From Aptenodytes patagonicus (lineage: Eukaryota > Chordata > Aves > Sphenisciformes > Spheniscidae): a stretch of 64,000 bases of DNA. The number at the start of each line of letters is the position of its first letter. Position 1 is the stretch's first letter. The notes beneath the pieces were generated by a model. The model searched no databases. It was not told the origin of the DNA and saw only the letters and a program-made list of their open reading frames with translations. Location: the NCBI RefSeq assembly GCF_965638725.1, contig NC_134974.1:1820143-1884142 (forward strand). Direction: 5' to 3'. The position numbers and the translations under genes are program-made. Below, in pieces: positions 39,401 to 54,400 of the stretch.

Positions 39401-42400
39401 GCCTTAATTACTCCCACATCCTCCCTAACGTAACCTCCGCTCAGCGCCGTGTGCCGCCGGGCCAGCCCGCCCAGCCGACTAATTAACCTACTCCTAGCAT
39501 CCAGCTAGATGCCGGGAGAAGAGCCTGGGAAAACAAACACTCCTCACGTCTTCCCAGGTTCCCTCCCGGTGATTTAGGGCAGCTGACTCATTTGCCGCTG
39601 GGCTGGTGTCTCTTCAGGTGGCCGTGGCGTTACAGCTGCTGCACGCAGCGGTGGCACTTCCACGGGGCTTCTGATTTACAGCTCGCTGAGCCAGGGGATA
39701 CTGTGAGTGATCAATCACACTGGAGGCACCGAGCCGGCCTGGCCTGTTCTTGGCATCCAGCGCAAATAACCAAGCTGACGAGGTCCTTTTTATGGACCGA
39801 GAATATTTATTGTTGCGCTTAGATAAGGGAGGTTGAGAACGCGGCACACCCAGCAGACAGGGCGCTGCCGCACGGAGCGGGCAGGGCAGCCCAGGCAGGA
39901 GACAGCGGCGGAGCAGCCGATGGAAACGCTTTGCCGGTGGGCTCCGCCGCTCTGAGGGAGCAGAGCTGAAGCACCTTGCCCCACGCTCAGGATGCGAAGC
40001 CAGCTGGCTGAGAAATAAACCTGCTTCCAGAAAGCCAGTCCTGGGTGTAGAGCCCCTTGCGCTGACCAGAGCACTGCTTGCCCCTGTCCTCCCCTGAGGT
40101 AGGAGAGATTCCTGCCGTGCCCACGACGGGGCTGCGATGTCTCTCCCGCTGCAGACCCTCTCGACACAGCTAGATCTGCCCTCTCACAAATCTCCCTGGT
40201 ATTTGACCTTAAGCACGTCTGGTTTTCCCCAGTTCTTGCCATTCGGTGCTTTCAGCTTCCCCGGTAGTCGTGACTGCTCTTTTCCTTCTGCCCCACGCAC
40301 CGTTGCCTGGTCAAGCCGGGGCAGGGGCAGCTCTTCTTCTACCCCCAGTGCTGCAGGAGCTGCTTCCCAGCCCAGCGCAGGGCTTGAGAGCTGCTGTATC
40401 TCATTAACAGGTGCCCTGTGTGACCTGCTGCTCAGAATGCCACCGATTTTGCTGGATTAATCTACTCGGCACGGGCAGACTGGTGGCAGGGGAGCGTGAA
40501 AACGCCTCTCGCGCGGCTGCGCGTGAGCCTGATCGTGTGGGAAGGTGCTTCATAGCTTGTCCTGGTGCGTTGTCTCTTGCTCGGTGCTGTTCTGGCTATG
40601 GAGACCAGTAAAGAGGCTCCTGTGGCGGTCAGCGCTAGCATCGAGGTCAAGTCTGTTCACGGGGCAGCTGCTCCCTCCACTCGCTCCTGAGCACTTTATT
40701 GCTTGCAGTTGCAAATACCTTAGATTGTTGCTGCAGCGAACATCTCTGTGGCCCTGGAAATCCACCCAGCGCTTCGCGTGAGCGCGTCTGCCACCCTGCC
40801 AGAGAGCTTGGGGTGCGAGCACCCAGACGGTAGACTGTGATGGGGCTGTCCTGGGGGAGGAAGAGTTGGACCAAAGCGTAGCAAGCACCCGGTACGGAGC
40901 AGGGAATGGTCCGTGGATGGAACATTCTCCAGGCTGGAGTCCTTGCCTTTGCTGTTTCCTTTGTGCCTCAGTTTCCTCTGTCCGGGGTCTCCACCTTTAT
41001 ATCACTTCTGGCTGTGGTTCCCTCAGGGAGGTGGCTGAAGGTGTTTCTTTTTTTTGTTTCTTTTTTCCTTCCTTTACAGAGAGTGGGTACTGAAAAGCAG
41101 CCTCTTGATAGCCATGGCGGTGTACACGTACCTGCGGCTCATCGTGGACCATCACGGCACGTCTCAGCTCCAGGTTCTTCGTCAAAAGGAGGTGGATTTC
41201 TGCATCTCCCTCCTCCGTGAACGGGTGAGCAAATCAGGGGACTCAAGGGACGGCTGGGAAAAGAGACCTGCCTCTCTGGGGAGTCTGTGTCTGCGTGCGG
41301 TGGCGTTGCCCGCGTTCCTCGTGCGACTGGAAGCGTGAGACACGCTGGTTCCTCAGAGTCACCCCCCCAAGCTTGCACCGTGCAGGCGGTGGTGTGTGGT
41401 TCATTCTCAGTGCAGGCTGTGAATGGCTTTTGAACCCATTTACACCAGCTGTCCCGTCAGACTCCAGGCTGCAGGGAGGGGGAGAGCAGCTGTTTTGATG
41501 CGGCTGCCTCTTTTCAGTCCCTTTTTATTCAGGCCACAAGGGTTGAAACCATTCTCTTTCTGCTGCTGTGGCACCTCAGTGCTTGTGGCTTACCCTAGCT
41601 GCAAGAACATCAGTTCCTCCCTTAGGGAGGCAGCCAGCGTCTTTGCAGGCTTAGAGAGAACACGATAGCCGGCTCCAGGCCACTCTTCGGTCCATATCGT
41701 GCAGGAGAAGCCATCAAAGCTAGGTGTAGGCAGAAATCCTCGCGTTTGGCGTCCTAGCCCTGCGGGACATGATGGCTCTGCAGCTCCCTGCCCGCTGGTC
41801 TGAGCGCTGCCCGCTCTCCCCTTCCTCCTTGCTGGGCGGGAAGGACCAAGTGTCAAGTCCTAGCTTCAGAGACTGGCTGCAGTCCTGGAGAGAAAATGTC
41901 AGATTTATGGGCCGATTGTTTGCTTTACAAGAGAGAGAACATTTTAAAATAGCTGCTGACCTTCCCGCCTGTCACCCTGCCTCTCAGAACCTGCTAGCTT
42001 CAAAAGAGGGGCAGGCTGCCAGGGGCAGGAGTGTAGATATTGTGCAAAGAGTGAATCATCTGGAGCCGGCAGTAAGGTTGAAGGACTGACTGTTCCTCCC
42101 TTCCCCTCCTCCTGCCCCCCAGTGCCTTTTCCCTTCCCCCTGCTCAGGAGCAGGTAAACAGTAAATGAGATTTTTTTTTTTTTCTTTTTCTTTCCTCTCC
42201 TTTCCCCAGTTCATGGACTGCTTCATGATCGGCCGGGACCTTGTGCGGCTGCTGCAAAACGTTGCAAGGATACCCGAGTTCGAGCAGCTCTGGAAGGACA
42301 TCATCCACAACCCGCAGGTCCTCAGTGCGCAGTTCACAGGTAGGCAGGGCCAGGGTCGAAGGGGCGGCCGGCTCTGTCCTGGACAGCCTCTGCCGGGGCC

Positions 42401-45400
42401 CCGCTAGCCACAGGCAACCCCCTCCTGCCTTCGCGCGCCCTTGCGGCAAGGCCGCCGTGACTGTCGGCCCGTTCCAGGGTGAGTTGGAGCAAAAATCCTG
42501 CACGGCAGCTGCTTTTCACTCTGCGCACCCCGTCTGGCCCAGGTCTCAGGGCCGTGCTAGAGCGGACAGGCTCTATTACAGCCCTACTAAAGCAAAACAC
42601 ATTGGGCGCGTGGGTTCCTTCCAGATGCTCTCTTACAGGAGAGCATGCAGCGAGAGCTATAATTACACCGTGTGATCCCACCTCCATCAGCATCAAGGCC
42701 CACGTGGCTGTTTCCAGAGCCCCTCTCGTCACTAACTAGGAGAAGATGTCTCCAAAAGCAGCTTACTGCTGGCTGCAGGGAGCTTAGGAATAGAGACAGG
42801 GCCTGGACTGGTCTCCCGTGGTCAGCTCTGACGCTTGGCAGCTTTTGCCATTTTTTTTTAAATGCCGCAGAGGCCTTATAGGCATCTGGGCTTTAAACCA
42901 TCCCAAAAAACAGATACTTCAGGCAGCTGTAATGATAGATCATGGGAATGCGGCCGGGTCACGACGAGGGTCGTTAAATTGTATTGCTTGTTCTGGACTT
43001 AACACTTCCATAATTGTGGCTGTTGCTTTTTTTAATTAACTGATTTATAAGCTGAGATGAAGCTGGAGCCCAAAGATATAAAGTGTCTGAGTCCTTCAGA
43101 CTGTCCAGAAAAGAGCCCGATGAAGCTCCATAGCTCTAAAGCAAGAAGTCCAGAAGGTGCGGCAACTGACGCTTTCTAAATGGGATTTTATTTCTCCCAG
43201 TAGCCTCGCACGCTTGGTGTGCCGAACACTCAGCCGTGGAGCTCTCTGCACAGTCTGGGTTAAAATAGACATGATGGAGAGAGTGTTATATTTATAATTT
43301 TTATTGGTATAAATTATTCACTTCTCCAGGGGCTGTCACATCATTATCTGTCTGCAGCAATTCTAGTGAGTCTTTGGAAATGGGGCTTTAAAGTGTTCTC
43401 CCCCCGCCCCCAGTGCCTGCTCTCCTCTCAGGGGCCGTGTTAATGTCACTTTAAAGATCTCAGATTATGCTCAGGGAAACGCGCAGCACATCATTTGATT
43501 AAATGCTCCTTAAGCTCTTGTGAACTCTGGCTTCTTCTGCATCTCCAGAACCTGTCTCCTGCCATTGCTGGTCTCTGCTGAGACTTGCCAGCCGAAGGGC
43601 TGCAGGGACCCAGTTTCCCTCTCTGGGTTATCAGAGTTAGCCTGTGGGGTTTGCGGAGGCAGAGGAGTCTTAGCCCTACACCTAAGGAAGGCTCATGTTT
43701 CACATTCCCAGGGCTCAGCCCTGCCTCTTCCTGCAGCTCTGCGTTCACTAGAAGCATTTCTTAGCTCTGTCTGGATCTTCCCAGCTGAGCGCTGAGCTTT
43801 TGCGTCCGTGCTCGGAGCGTCCTGGGGCACCTAACGAACGTCCCTCTAGCTTCACTTGCTTCCCACACCGGTGGGGGCAGCTGGTCAGGGTTATTTCCTG
43901 GTTTGCTGCCAGTTTTAGCCAAATGACCCAGCAAAACAATACCTAAATTGGGGCTAACATCGGTGCTCCTGGCTCATTCTCTTCTGACAACTAGCAAACT
44001 CCCCGTAGTTTTTCCCTTTTGGTTCCCTTTTTCTTCTGTTTGACGCCACAACCAGTGGCCCGTGGCGTTGCCTGATGGTTCGTAGAGGTGAGACGACACC
44101 TGGGTAAGCGCACGCACACACCAGTGCGTTTCTCCTTGCCGTTGCAGCAGCAAAGCACTGGAGCAGGCGGAGTTCGCCCGCGTCCCCGGGGAACACCCCA
44201 GCGCTGGCAGCTGGGCAGCCCTCGGGGCGGCAGGGAGAGGTGGGTTGTGTCTGGCAGTGCACCAGGAGCCCGGTCTGGGTTTGTCGCTCCTCCCTGTCCC
44301 GCAGAAGTCCCTGCAGTTGGCTCTGGGGGCCGGATGGGAGGACCCTGAACAGAAGCTGATCTGTCCAGGGGTGCCCTCGTTTGTACTTGCTCGTGTGGAG
44401 CCTGGAAGGTCCCCTCCCCAAAATAATTTCCCCTGCAGTTGATCGTAAGACTACTTCTTTGTCCTCTTGCCTGCTGTCGAGAGCCTATAATAATTGCTCT
44501 GCAAGGTGGCTATTATCTCTAGCAGCTGCCGGTCCGTGTGCTCTCGGGTTTGTATCACTCTGTAACCTCCGATCCGAGTCAGTCTTGCTGAGCTCCCCAC
44601 TCCTGAGACCAGGGCCAGAGCTCAGCAGCACCGAGCGTGAGGGAAAACCGCAGCAGGGGGTGGCTCCGGGCGCAGGATCCATCCCTCCCTCTGAGCAGCT
44701 GGGAGCTTTTAACAAGCAAGGTGCTTTTGTGGCTCTCTTCCCCTGATGCGCAGCTCGCTCCAACCCTTCCTCTGAGCTCCGCGGGAGCTGGCATCTGTTC
44801 TTTCTGCTTTGAAGCTTCCCTCTTCCAGCCGTCCCCCAGGTGCGACCCTCCGGCTGCGCGGCAGAAGGACGGCTTCCAAACGGCGAGAGAGCGAAGCGCA
44901 CCTCGTGTGCGCAGCGTCCCTGGCGCCTGCCTGTCCGCGTCAGAGCCGGCTGCCCCGTAAATCCTTCAGGTCTCTCCACTCGGGTCGCTCATTTGCCGAC
45001 GACACCAAGCTGTGTGGTGCCGTTGACACGCTGGAGGGAAGGGATGCCGTCCAGAGGGACCTTGTTACAAGCTTGAGAGCTGGGGCCGTGCAAACCTCAT
45101 GAAGTTCAGCAAGGCCAAGTGCAAGGTCCTGCACATTGGTGGGGGCAACCCCAAGCACAAATACAGGCTGGATGGAGAACGGATTGAGAGCAGCCCTGAG
45201 GAGAAGGGCTTGGGGGTGTTGGTTGATAAGAAGCTCAACGTGAGCCGGCAACGTGCGCTGGCAGCCCAGAAAGCCAACCGTCCCCTGGGCCGCGTGGCCA
45301 GCAGCGTGGCCAGCAGGGCGAGGGAGGGGATTCCGCCCCTCCGCTCTGCTCCGGTGAGACCCCCCCCGACTCCCCTCGGGGCACTGCGTCCAGCTCCGGG

Positions 45401-48400
45401 GTCCTCAGCCCAGGAAAGACGCCGACCTGTTGGAGCGGGTCCAGAGGAGGGTCACCAAAATGCTCGGGGGGCTGGAACAGCTCTGCTGCCAGGAGGGGCT
45501 GGGAGGGTCGGGGTTGTTCAGCCTGGAGAAGAAAAGGCTTTGGCGAGAGCTTATAGCAGCCTTCCAGTACCTGAAGGGGCCTACAAGAAAGCTGGAGAGG
45601 GAGTTTTTACAAGGGCATGTAGTGATAGGACAAGGGGTAACGGCTTTAAACTGAAAGAGGGGAGATTTAGGTTAGATATAAGGAAGAAATTCTTCATGCT
45701 GAGGGTGGTGAGACACCGGCACAGGTTGCCCAGAGAGGGGGTGGATGCCCCATCCCTGGAAACATTCAAGGTCAGGTTGGATGGGGCTCTGCGCAACCTG
45801 GTCTAGCGGAATGTGTCCCTGCCCATGGCAGGGGGCGTGGAACTAGATGATCTTTGAGGTCCCTTCCAACCCAAACCGTTCTGCAATTCTATAAATTCCT
45901 CCTCTTGCAGCTGTCTGGGAACAAGAGCGGCTTTTGCAACCTCCCCTTCTCCTTCCCATCCTCCCTTCTCTGCACGCGCGCGTGCACACACGAGTTTTCT
46001 GTTGTGTCTGATCTTTGTTGTTACATCTGGGTACCTTTAGTGCAGGGGAGGAATTGGACTTGCATGCTGGCACAGCCCAGGATGGACACTCTTTATGCCA
46101 AGCCCTGCTTTTCAGTGCCCAGGCCACGTGGTCTGTCCAAAGCCGTCAGCTGTGGTGGGACAAGTGGTTTTGCTGTAGCAGGGCCAAGTCTAAGATCATC
46201 TTTGTGATCCCTCGCAAGGGGGTGGGAGATGGGGGAACGTGCTGTGTTGGTTACGGCTTGGGACTTGGCGTCTGGACTTTCTCATTTCTCCTCCAGATCT
46301 TGTCCCTGCCCTGCTGTGCATCCTCTCTCCCTTTCTCCAGGCTCTCTTTCCTGGCGTCCTCATTAGTGATCTCTGACAAAAGCTTGCTCCAGACAGGAGA
46401 TGTTTTAGGAGACCTTTTCCAGCCAGAATCTTGAACCCTTCCCACTGCCTGTAGCCTTGGGGAAACGGAGCTTAATGCTCCAAACTCAGCTCGCTGCAGA
46501 TGTTGGTAGATCCCTGCCCGGATCCCGTTCGTGCCATGCCGTCCGTGGGGCCGTGCGAGCACAGACCGACCTCTCTGTCTCTCCCCAGGTGTCCTGCAGC
46601 TCCTCCAGTCGAGGACTTCTCGCAAATTCCTGGCGTGTCGCCTCACTCCCGACATGGAAACCAAGCTGCTCTTCATGACCTCACGGGTAATTCCCTCGTG
46701 CTCGCTGGGGGTCCTGTGCCAGCGCCGGGGAGGAGGGCACTCGTCCCTGCCCGGTGCACCAGTCCCGTTCCCACGCTGGCACCGGGCACGGGGAGGGAGG
46801 GCAGAGCACCGGTCTGGGCAAAGGGCAGAGCTTTACTGGTGCGAGTATTTGTTGCTTCTGGCATCTAATGGTGACAGGAGGAGGAGAGGCTGCCCAGCAG
46901 GAGCTGATGTAGATGGGCCCGAGACATCCCTGGTATTCATTAAAAGGCACAAAACAGCTTTGCAGGGGAACATTGCTCCTGGCTGGCCGCTTTCCAAGGC
47001 AAGCGCTTTCTCTGAATGGCCGCGATGCGGTGGGTTATCGGAGCTCTGACAACAGCAGCCGTATTCAAGAGAGGCCAGGAGCTGCGCAGTGATAGCACCG
47101 GGGTTAACTGTTATCTGCGTTCGCACACCAGGCAGAGCTCGCTTCCCCCTCGCTCTGCCTCCGGCCCAGCCGCTCGCTGGCTGAGGCTGCTCGCAGGGGC
47201 TGGGCTGTGCCGCACACGCGGGGCGTGCAGTCCCGTCCGCTCAGCTGGAGGACGGGCCCTGTGTGAGAACGCTGCACAATGGCCTTTTTGCTTCCTCGGT
47301 CTCTCTGAAGACGCTGCCAGCACGGGACTGATGGGGAGCGGGGCGTGAAGCAGGGTTTGCCGAAAGAGGCAGCTTAGAGGATGGCAGACGGTTGTTCTGG
47401 CAGCCTTTCCCTGAGCAAAACCTGCGTCTTTCCCTTTCCCTTCAGGTCCGGTTCGGCCAGCAGAAGCGGTACCAGGACTGGTTTCAGCGGCAGTACCTGT
47501 CCACCCCAGACAGCCAGTCCCTGCGCTGCGACCTCATACGCTACATCTGTGGCGTGGTCCACCCCTCCAACGAGGTGCTCAGCTCCGACATCCTCCCGCG
47601 CTGGGCCATCATTGGGTGGCTGCTCACCACCTGCACGGTGAGTTGCGAGGGCCAGACCCGAAAGCGAGTCACGTAATTGCCTGGGATCCTCTTCCCTTGC
47701 AGGGAAGGGGGTAACCCGCTGATGCTAGAAGCTGCCAGGGAGGTTGGGATTAGGTATTTGCTGGCTGGGCTGAAGGAGAGTTGCAGAGCAGTGGTTAGGA
47801 CATCAGCCTCTGTTCTGTGCTCTGGATTTTAGTCCTGGCTCTGCTGCACGTTGGATCCTTTGGGATCTGCTTTCCCAGCATAAACCTCATCTCACTTTCA
47901 GCTTGTCGTGCCCTTTGTTTCTACTTTACGGCCCGTCTACGAGGCATGGGGCCTCTCCAGTCCCAGTGGGGTGCAAGAGCGCATGCAACGAGATGCCTCG
48001 TTACAGCCTCGTTGGCTTCCACTCTCTCCGCTCAGCCTGTCGTCCCTTGTCCCACCCAGGACTGCGGTCTGCAGCACTTGTCAAACAGAGCAGAAGCTGC
48101 TAAGGAAACGGCTGTTGCTGTGCCCATGAATGCGTAGCAGATAACGCCAAGGGATGTGCGGGGCCCAATTACACACGATTCAGGGTCGTAGCCAGGCTGC
48201 GCTTTGCAGGTCACGTGGCTTGTATCTCCTGGTCTTGGGGCTGCCTTGGCCTCTGCCGCTCTGCATGCTGCCCTGGCTGGAGCTGCTTTCAAAGCAGGCA
48301 GGTTTGCTCAAGAATTTCCCACCCTCTCTGAAAACTCACTCCTGCGCAGCAGCAGCAGCGGGTACCCGGGGGGGGGGGGTTGCGCCAGCTCTCCCCTGTC

Positions 48401-51400
48401 CTGCTGGTGGGAAGAGCATCGCCAGCCTCCGCCTCGCAGCAGCAGGGCCCGGCCCGGCGGGCGTGCAGAGGGGACAGGGGCTCAGCGCTGTATTCATCAG
48501 ACAATTTGTATATATTTTTTTTTTTTCTTCTCTAGTCCAACGTTGCTGCTTCAAATGCCAAACTGGCCCTATTCTATGACTGGCTCTTCTTCAACCCCGA
48601 GAAGGACAGCATCATGAATATAGGTACTCGACGGGGAGTCTGTCTCTGAATGGGCAAGGGTCGAAGAAGGGGTTAATGCCTTCCAGAGGTACGGGGATCT
48701 GGTGGGGGAAAGCCCAACAGATTATGTCCAAAGGGCATCAGTTCCCTCCCCTGCCCTGAACTCCTGGGATTTGCTGGCTTGCAGGAGAGCTGCTTTGATG
48801 GAGCCACTTTTAACTGTGGCTTTCCTATCCCTGGTAGCAGCAAGCGTCTTCCTTGAGGTCAGTGGCCGGCCCCAGAGCGTCCCTCCCTCTGGGCAGGCAG
48901 GCTGCCTGACGGCAGGGCTGTCCCAGGGCGCATGAGCAAGGACTGATACAGCTGGGGGCATTGCTGGGAGCTTCTGCCTGCAGGGAAGTTGGCTCTGGCC
49001 ATTGTTTGAAGCCCAAGTGTTATTTAGGAGCTGGATGAGGGCAAGGGTGTGTACAAGCCAAAAGAAGGGGGTTCCCTCTGCGTCCCAGGGGCAGAAGGCT
49101 GGGTCTGCAGGAACTGGGGGGGGGGGCACAGGGGGGTATGGGCATCTCTGGGGCTTTCGGCACAGGCCTCCCTGCTCTCTCCTTCCAGAGCCTGCCATTC
49201 TGGTGATGCATCACTCCATGAAGCCTCACCCTGCCATCACCGCCACGCTGCTGGATTTCATGTGCCGGGTGAGCTGCCCCTCGCTCTCCGGGGAATTACC
49301 TGACTTGTCAAATGAGTTGCATGATGGGGGTTGAGTGATGTGTGATGCTCCCTTAGGGACCGCAGCCGGGCCCTTCAGCCATGCTCTCCTCTGAGCGCTC
49401 CCCTGCTGCCCATCGCTGGTGCAGCAGCACGTTGGTGTGGGTCAGTGCTTTTCCTTCTCTGCCAAGAGAGAAGCTGGGAGCAGTCGAGTGGTGAGCTGCA
49501 CAGCCTGCTCCCTGCGGGCCGCCCCTTGCTCTGTGCTGACCGGTCACGAAAGGCAGGAACGGTAACGCAGGCTCAGGCAAGACAGATGTCTTCGCTCCCC
49601 AGAGAGTTTTGGGGCAAAGGCCCGTTGCCTCTCCATCCCACAGGAAGGGAATTTCTTGAATCCCTAGAGCCACTGGTACTGGAGCAGCAAAATAGCGTCA
49701 TCTCCCTGCCCATTCTTCAAAGCCAAAAAAAAACCCCAACCCCAAAACAAAAAAGTTGTTCCCCCTTCTTTTTTCCCCCGCATTCCTCAGTGCATCATCT
49801 GGTCTGTTCTGCCCTGAGCCTCTTGATTGCGAAACAGGCTGCGGAGTAGCTCAGTATCTGCCGGCAGCCCTTTTAACCTCCCCTTACCTATGCTAAATTA
49901 AGGAGGGATTTTCCCCTTGCTGGTCTGCCAAGAGCATAGTCAGGCCACACGGCTGCGGACGCTCAGCCAAATTATTCGCCTCTTAAAACCAGCCACCAGC
50001 GGCTTTGATGAGTCCTAGCGGTCTGTTGATAAATCCAGGGTCTGGAGGTCGGAGGGTTAGACCCGTGTGTCATTCCATAATGGGAATGCCACTGTGGGAA
50101 GGCATGTAAGACTTCCCAGCTCTGCAAAGAAATCCTTCCAGAACGATGAGCATTAGTAGGAAAAAGGCTTCTGAATTGTTCCCTTTAGTACCTAACGAAA
50201 TGCTTGGCCCAGTGTCATCCCCTGAGGGCAAATAGAATCTCACTGCAGCGGGGGGGACAAGTGAGACCCATCATCTCCCTTCCAAAGGACAGCCGTCCTT
50301 GGGCAGGGAGCAGAGCTGGTCCTGCCCCTCCACCCTGGCGGAAGCGGTGCCAAGAGTTGCCAGTTCCAGTAATTTGGTCCCAGGGAGGGCTGATGGTGTT
50401 TCTTGGAAGTGGAGTCTTTCTGTGGCATGAGCGCTGGAAGAGCTGCGAGTTGCATCGCTTTCCTCCCTCACGCCCAGCACGCTCTGTGCGCTCCCGTCCC
50501 CGGGCTGCCCGAGTCCAAAAGCAGCTGCTGGCTTCTGGCAGAGGAACTAGGCGGAAGGTTCCTGGGATGACCCAGTTTTCAGGGAGGAGTCCTCTTACTC
50601 CCTCCAGAATAAAAGGAATGTGTGGACAGAGCTGAATGTTGTTCAGGGTGCCCTTTTCTATTCCCCCCACTCCTGCAGCGGTCGCTGCTGCTTGGAGCTT
50701 GGCCCTGGCAAGCCCCAGGGCTTCTCACAGCTCACGAGGCAGCATCTGTGTGTTTTTCTCATCCCTGGGAGATGCACCGGCTGGCCCTCCGGGATAGAAA
50801 AGCCAGAGGCATGGGGCTGGTCCCCCTTCTGTCCACCGTCCCCAAGATGCTGCACTCGGAGAGCTCTCCTGCTGCCCCTCTTGGTCAAGAGCAGCTGGGA
50901 TGTGGTGCTTGAGTTGAGAGCGACCTGAGAAGCTGACCGATGGCCTTAGCTAGTCCTGGCTGTGTCCTGCCGGCTGACACAGACCCGACGGTAGGCAAAA
51001 GGGTTCATGGCACTAACATGGTCGTTCTCCTGTTTTCAGATCATTCCCAACTTCTACCCCCCACTGGAAGCTCACGTCCGGCAAGGCGTGTTCAACTCTC
51101 TCACCCACATTGTGGAGAAGCGAGTCCTTGCGTAAGACACCCCGGAATTTTACTACGTTTATAAAATTGCTGTGCACCAGTTTTCCTGGGTCTCACCAGC
51201 CTAGTCAAAACGACCTCCAGGCTCTGTAAAAGCCGCGGAAGGCATTTGTATTGTGTATGAACCACGGAAGAAGCCATAGTTGTGTCTTTATGGTGCTGAG
51301 GCTTGTCCTGAGAGCTGTTCCTTGAAGCAAGGGAGTGGGTGGGTTAAGAAAGCTATAGCCACGCCGCTTCAGATGAATAGAAATGTCCCCAGCCCTTTCT

Positions 51401-54400
51401 GCTCCTCGAGCTGAATGGGGCAGCCTTGCTCGTGGTGCTCCAGCCTGCAGACAGCTCCTGCATCAGCCAAGTTCCCCTCCCAGGAGAGAAGACCTCTTCT
51501 CCCCTTCCCACGTGCCTTCTGGTGACACAGGTCCCACTGGTAGCAAAGTGAGGGAACCCCAGCTGAGCTGCAGGAAGGAAGGTGGGACCTTGTAGCTTGT
51601 GGTCCGTAACGCAAACCAAAGCCCTGACGTAAGGGAGGAGATCCCCTTGCATGTCCTCCGTGGGGAAGCTACGCAGCGGGGTACCGCATCCCGGCTCTTT
51701 CTCATCCCTTTCCCTTCCTACCCCCCAACGCAGACATCTGGCCCCTCTCTTCGACAACCCCAAGCTGGACAAAGAGCTCCGCGCCATGTTGAGGGAGAAA
51801 TTCCCAGAGTTCTGCAGTTCGCCCTCGCCCCCCATCGAAGGTAGGGAGCGGGGCGGGCGGCGGAGGGAGCCTGCGGCAGGTGCTGCCTTCCCAGAGACGG
51901 GGCTTTCCCCGGCTCTCCTGCAGCAACAGCAGCCGTTCGGAGGGTCGGACCGGGACTCCGGGGAGGGGAGGGTTCTGGGCGCTCCTATTTAGGGATGGTT
52001 GTGATCTCCCTTCGCTTCAGCCCTGCTGTACGCTAAAGATGCACACTACCCGTTTCCGTCTCTGCTCCATAGGGGCTACTTAGCCTTTCTTCTCCGTAGG
52101 CTAATTGATTAACATAATTAGGTTAAACAAAGAGCAGGCATTTCTAACCTGCATTTAACAGGAGAGTGCTGCTGCTTTGCCAGATCCGCTGAAGGACTGT
52201 GCCTGTAAGCCTGTCTGCTTTTCCTGTTGCATCAGCCGCTCCGGCTGAAGGGACCCACCTAACCAACAAACCCTGCTGCCCCAAGCTTCTCAGCCTCGCA
52301 GAGCTGGCAAAGCTGTTGCTCTGCTCGGGGACTCGGGCTCTGCTGTCGGCCTGGGTGAGGGATGGAGCACGAAGGATGCTGGGCAGCTTTCGTGGAGAAT
52401 GCCCCGGTCCTGCCACCCTCGGCACCGAGTGGGGATGGTTAAATGGAGTCGCTGGGAGTGCCCTTCCCCAGCTTTGAGTTCTCTGGGGTCCGTCACTTGC
52501 CCAGATTCTCTCTTCCCTTTTCAGAGCATTTTTATCTCCTTGCCAGAGCCTGTTTATGGGTAGAGGTGACTCGTAGGCACAGCCTGCCCTGCTCCTCAGC
52601 TGTGCGAGGAGCCATCGTAACCTCACTTTCTGCTCTGACCCCTTTGCGTATGTTCTTGCAGTCAAAATTGAGGAACCCGTTTCCATGGAGATGGACAATC
52701 ATATGTCAGAAAAGGATGACAGTTGCTATGACAACGCTGAGGCCGCGTTCAGTGACGACGAAGACGACTTGAACAGCAAAGGTGAGGAGTGCAGTCGGCT
52801 GGGCGCCAATGCTCTCGAGTACTTCTGCATCGCCGCAGTGTGAATAGCTGCCGTTTGCCTCTGCGCCGGACGGTGTTTCCCCGCCGGCTCGCGGGCACCT
52901 TCCCTTCGTGATGGAGGATCCCGAGACAACCAGCTGTAAGCACAGTTCCCTCAAAGCCCCTTTCCCCTGAGCGGCAGGAATTGTTGCACTCGAGGCAGAC
53001 CCCCTTCTTGAGATCCAGGTTTCCTTCTGCAAAAGAGGGTGTTGAGGCCGATGCTCTGCTGCTTCCCAGTCCCTGACAGCCAGACTCAGTAGATCTGATG
53101 CAGATCCGTGCTCAAAGGGAAAGGCTGTTGGGCTTCATCTCCTTGCCTGGTTATTCCCTAGAGCTTAGACCCTTCGACCGTAGCACTTTCTCCACCTGTG
53201 TGTCCTCATGGACTAGTCTCAATCCCCGCCGCGCTGCATGGTTGGGAATCCCTGTGGCAGATGCTGTGCCGGATGGTTTGTTTGGGAACAGGGTGTCTCT
53301 GTTCTCGGGCAGCTGTTAACGAGGCTCAGGCCTCCAATTGCTCAGCCACACAGTTTTTATTACACTTGTTCCCTCTCGAAGCCATGGGGCTGACGAGCCT
53401 GCACAGGGCCAGAATCCCCTCTGCTCACTCTCTGGAGCTAGAGGCATCTCAAGCTGTTCCCGGCCTTGGTGGTAGGACTCTTGTGGGCTTCTTGTCATGC
53501 TGGAGGGTTACCCCTGCGGTGGGGAGGGGCCGCAGGCCCAGGACGAGGGAGAGGATGTGACACTGTGCTGTAGCACTGTCTTCAGTAGTCCTGTTGGCAC
53601 GCTGCCGGCTGCTTGGGGCCCCTGAGAGGGACACAGGCTCGAAAGCCACGTGCAAAGAGGATTTTTGCAAAGGGGATCAGCCACCTTGTCCCATCCCTTA
53701 GCGGCAGCTTCTTTGCGAGCGCTTCTGCCTTGGCCCTGGCGCTTCTGGACTCTGCTGTTCATTTTTGTGGCCTGGAATGAGCCTGGAGGATGAGGGTGTG
53801 GAAAAGCAGTTGGGGTATCTCAGTCCCAGAGTCCTAAACGCAAGCGTTTGCACCTCGGGTGGAGAGAGACTTGTGAGCTAGCTACGTTTGTTGAGCATGT
53901 TGAAGGACAGGCAAAGCATCAGGTTTGGAAATGGGACTGAACGGGACCCACGGTTCTGGACATCCCCTGTGTTTGGATCCCATCCCACCTTCCTGCTCAC
54001 CGTGACCTGGCCACGTCTCTAAAGGGTGAAGGCAAGATCTGAGGCTGGAGCGCACACTGGGGGCACGCTGCTTGTCTTGGGGTGGAGATTGCCCCCGCAG
54101 CCCCACACAACTCCTGCTGCTAGGACGGAGATTGCCTCCGGTACTAATTAGACATAGCTGCTTGGGAAAATAGACTATTCCAACGTTGCTTTCTTTGTTG
54201 CAGGGAAGAAGAGGGAGTTCAGGTTTCATCCGATAAAAGAAACCATTGTGGAGGAGCCTGTTGATATCACGCCATTCCTGGACCAGCTGGATGAGTCACT
54301 GAAGGATAAAGTCCTGCAGCTGCAGAAGGGAAGGTTGGTATCGTTTGGTCGTGTTACATTTTTGTGTTGATCTCTTCAGGGCAACGACACGCAAGACCTT

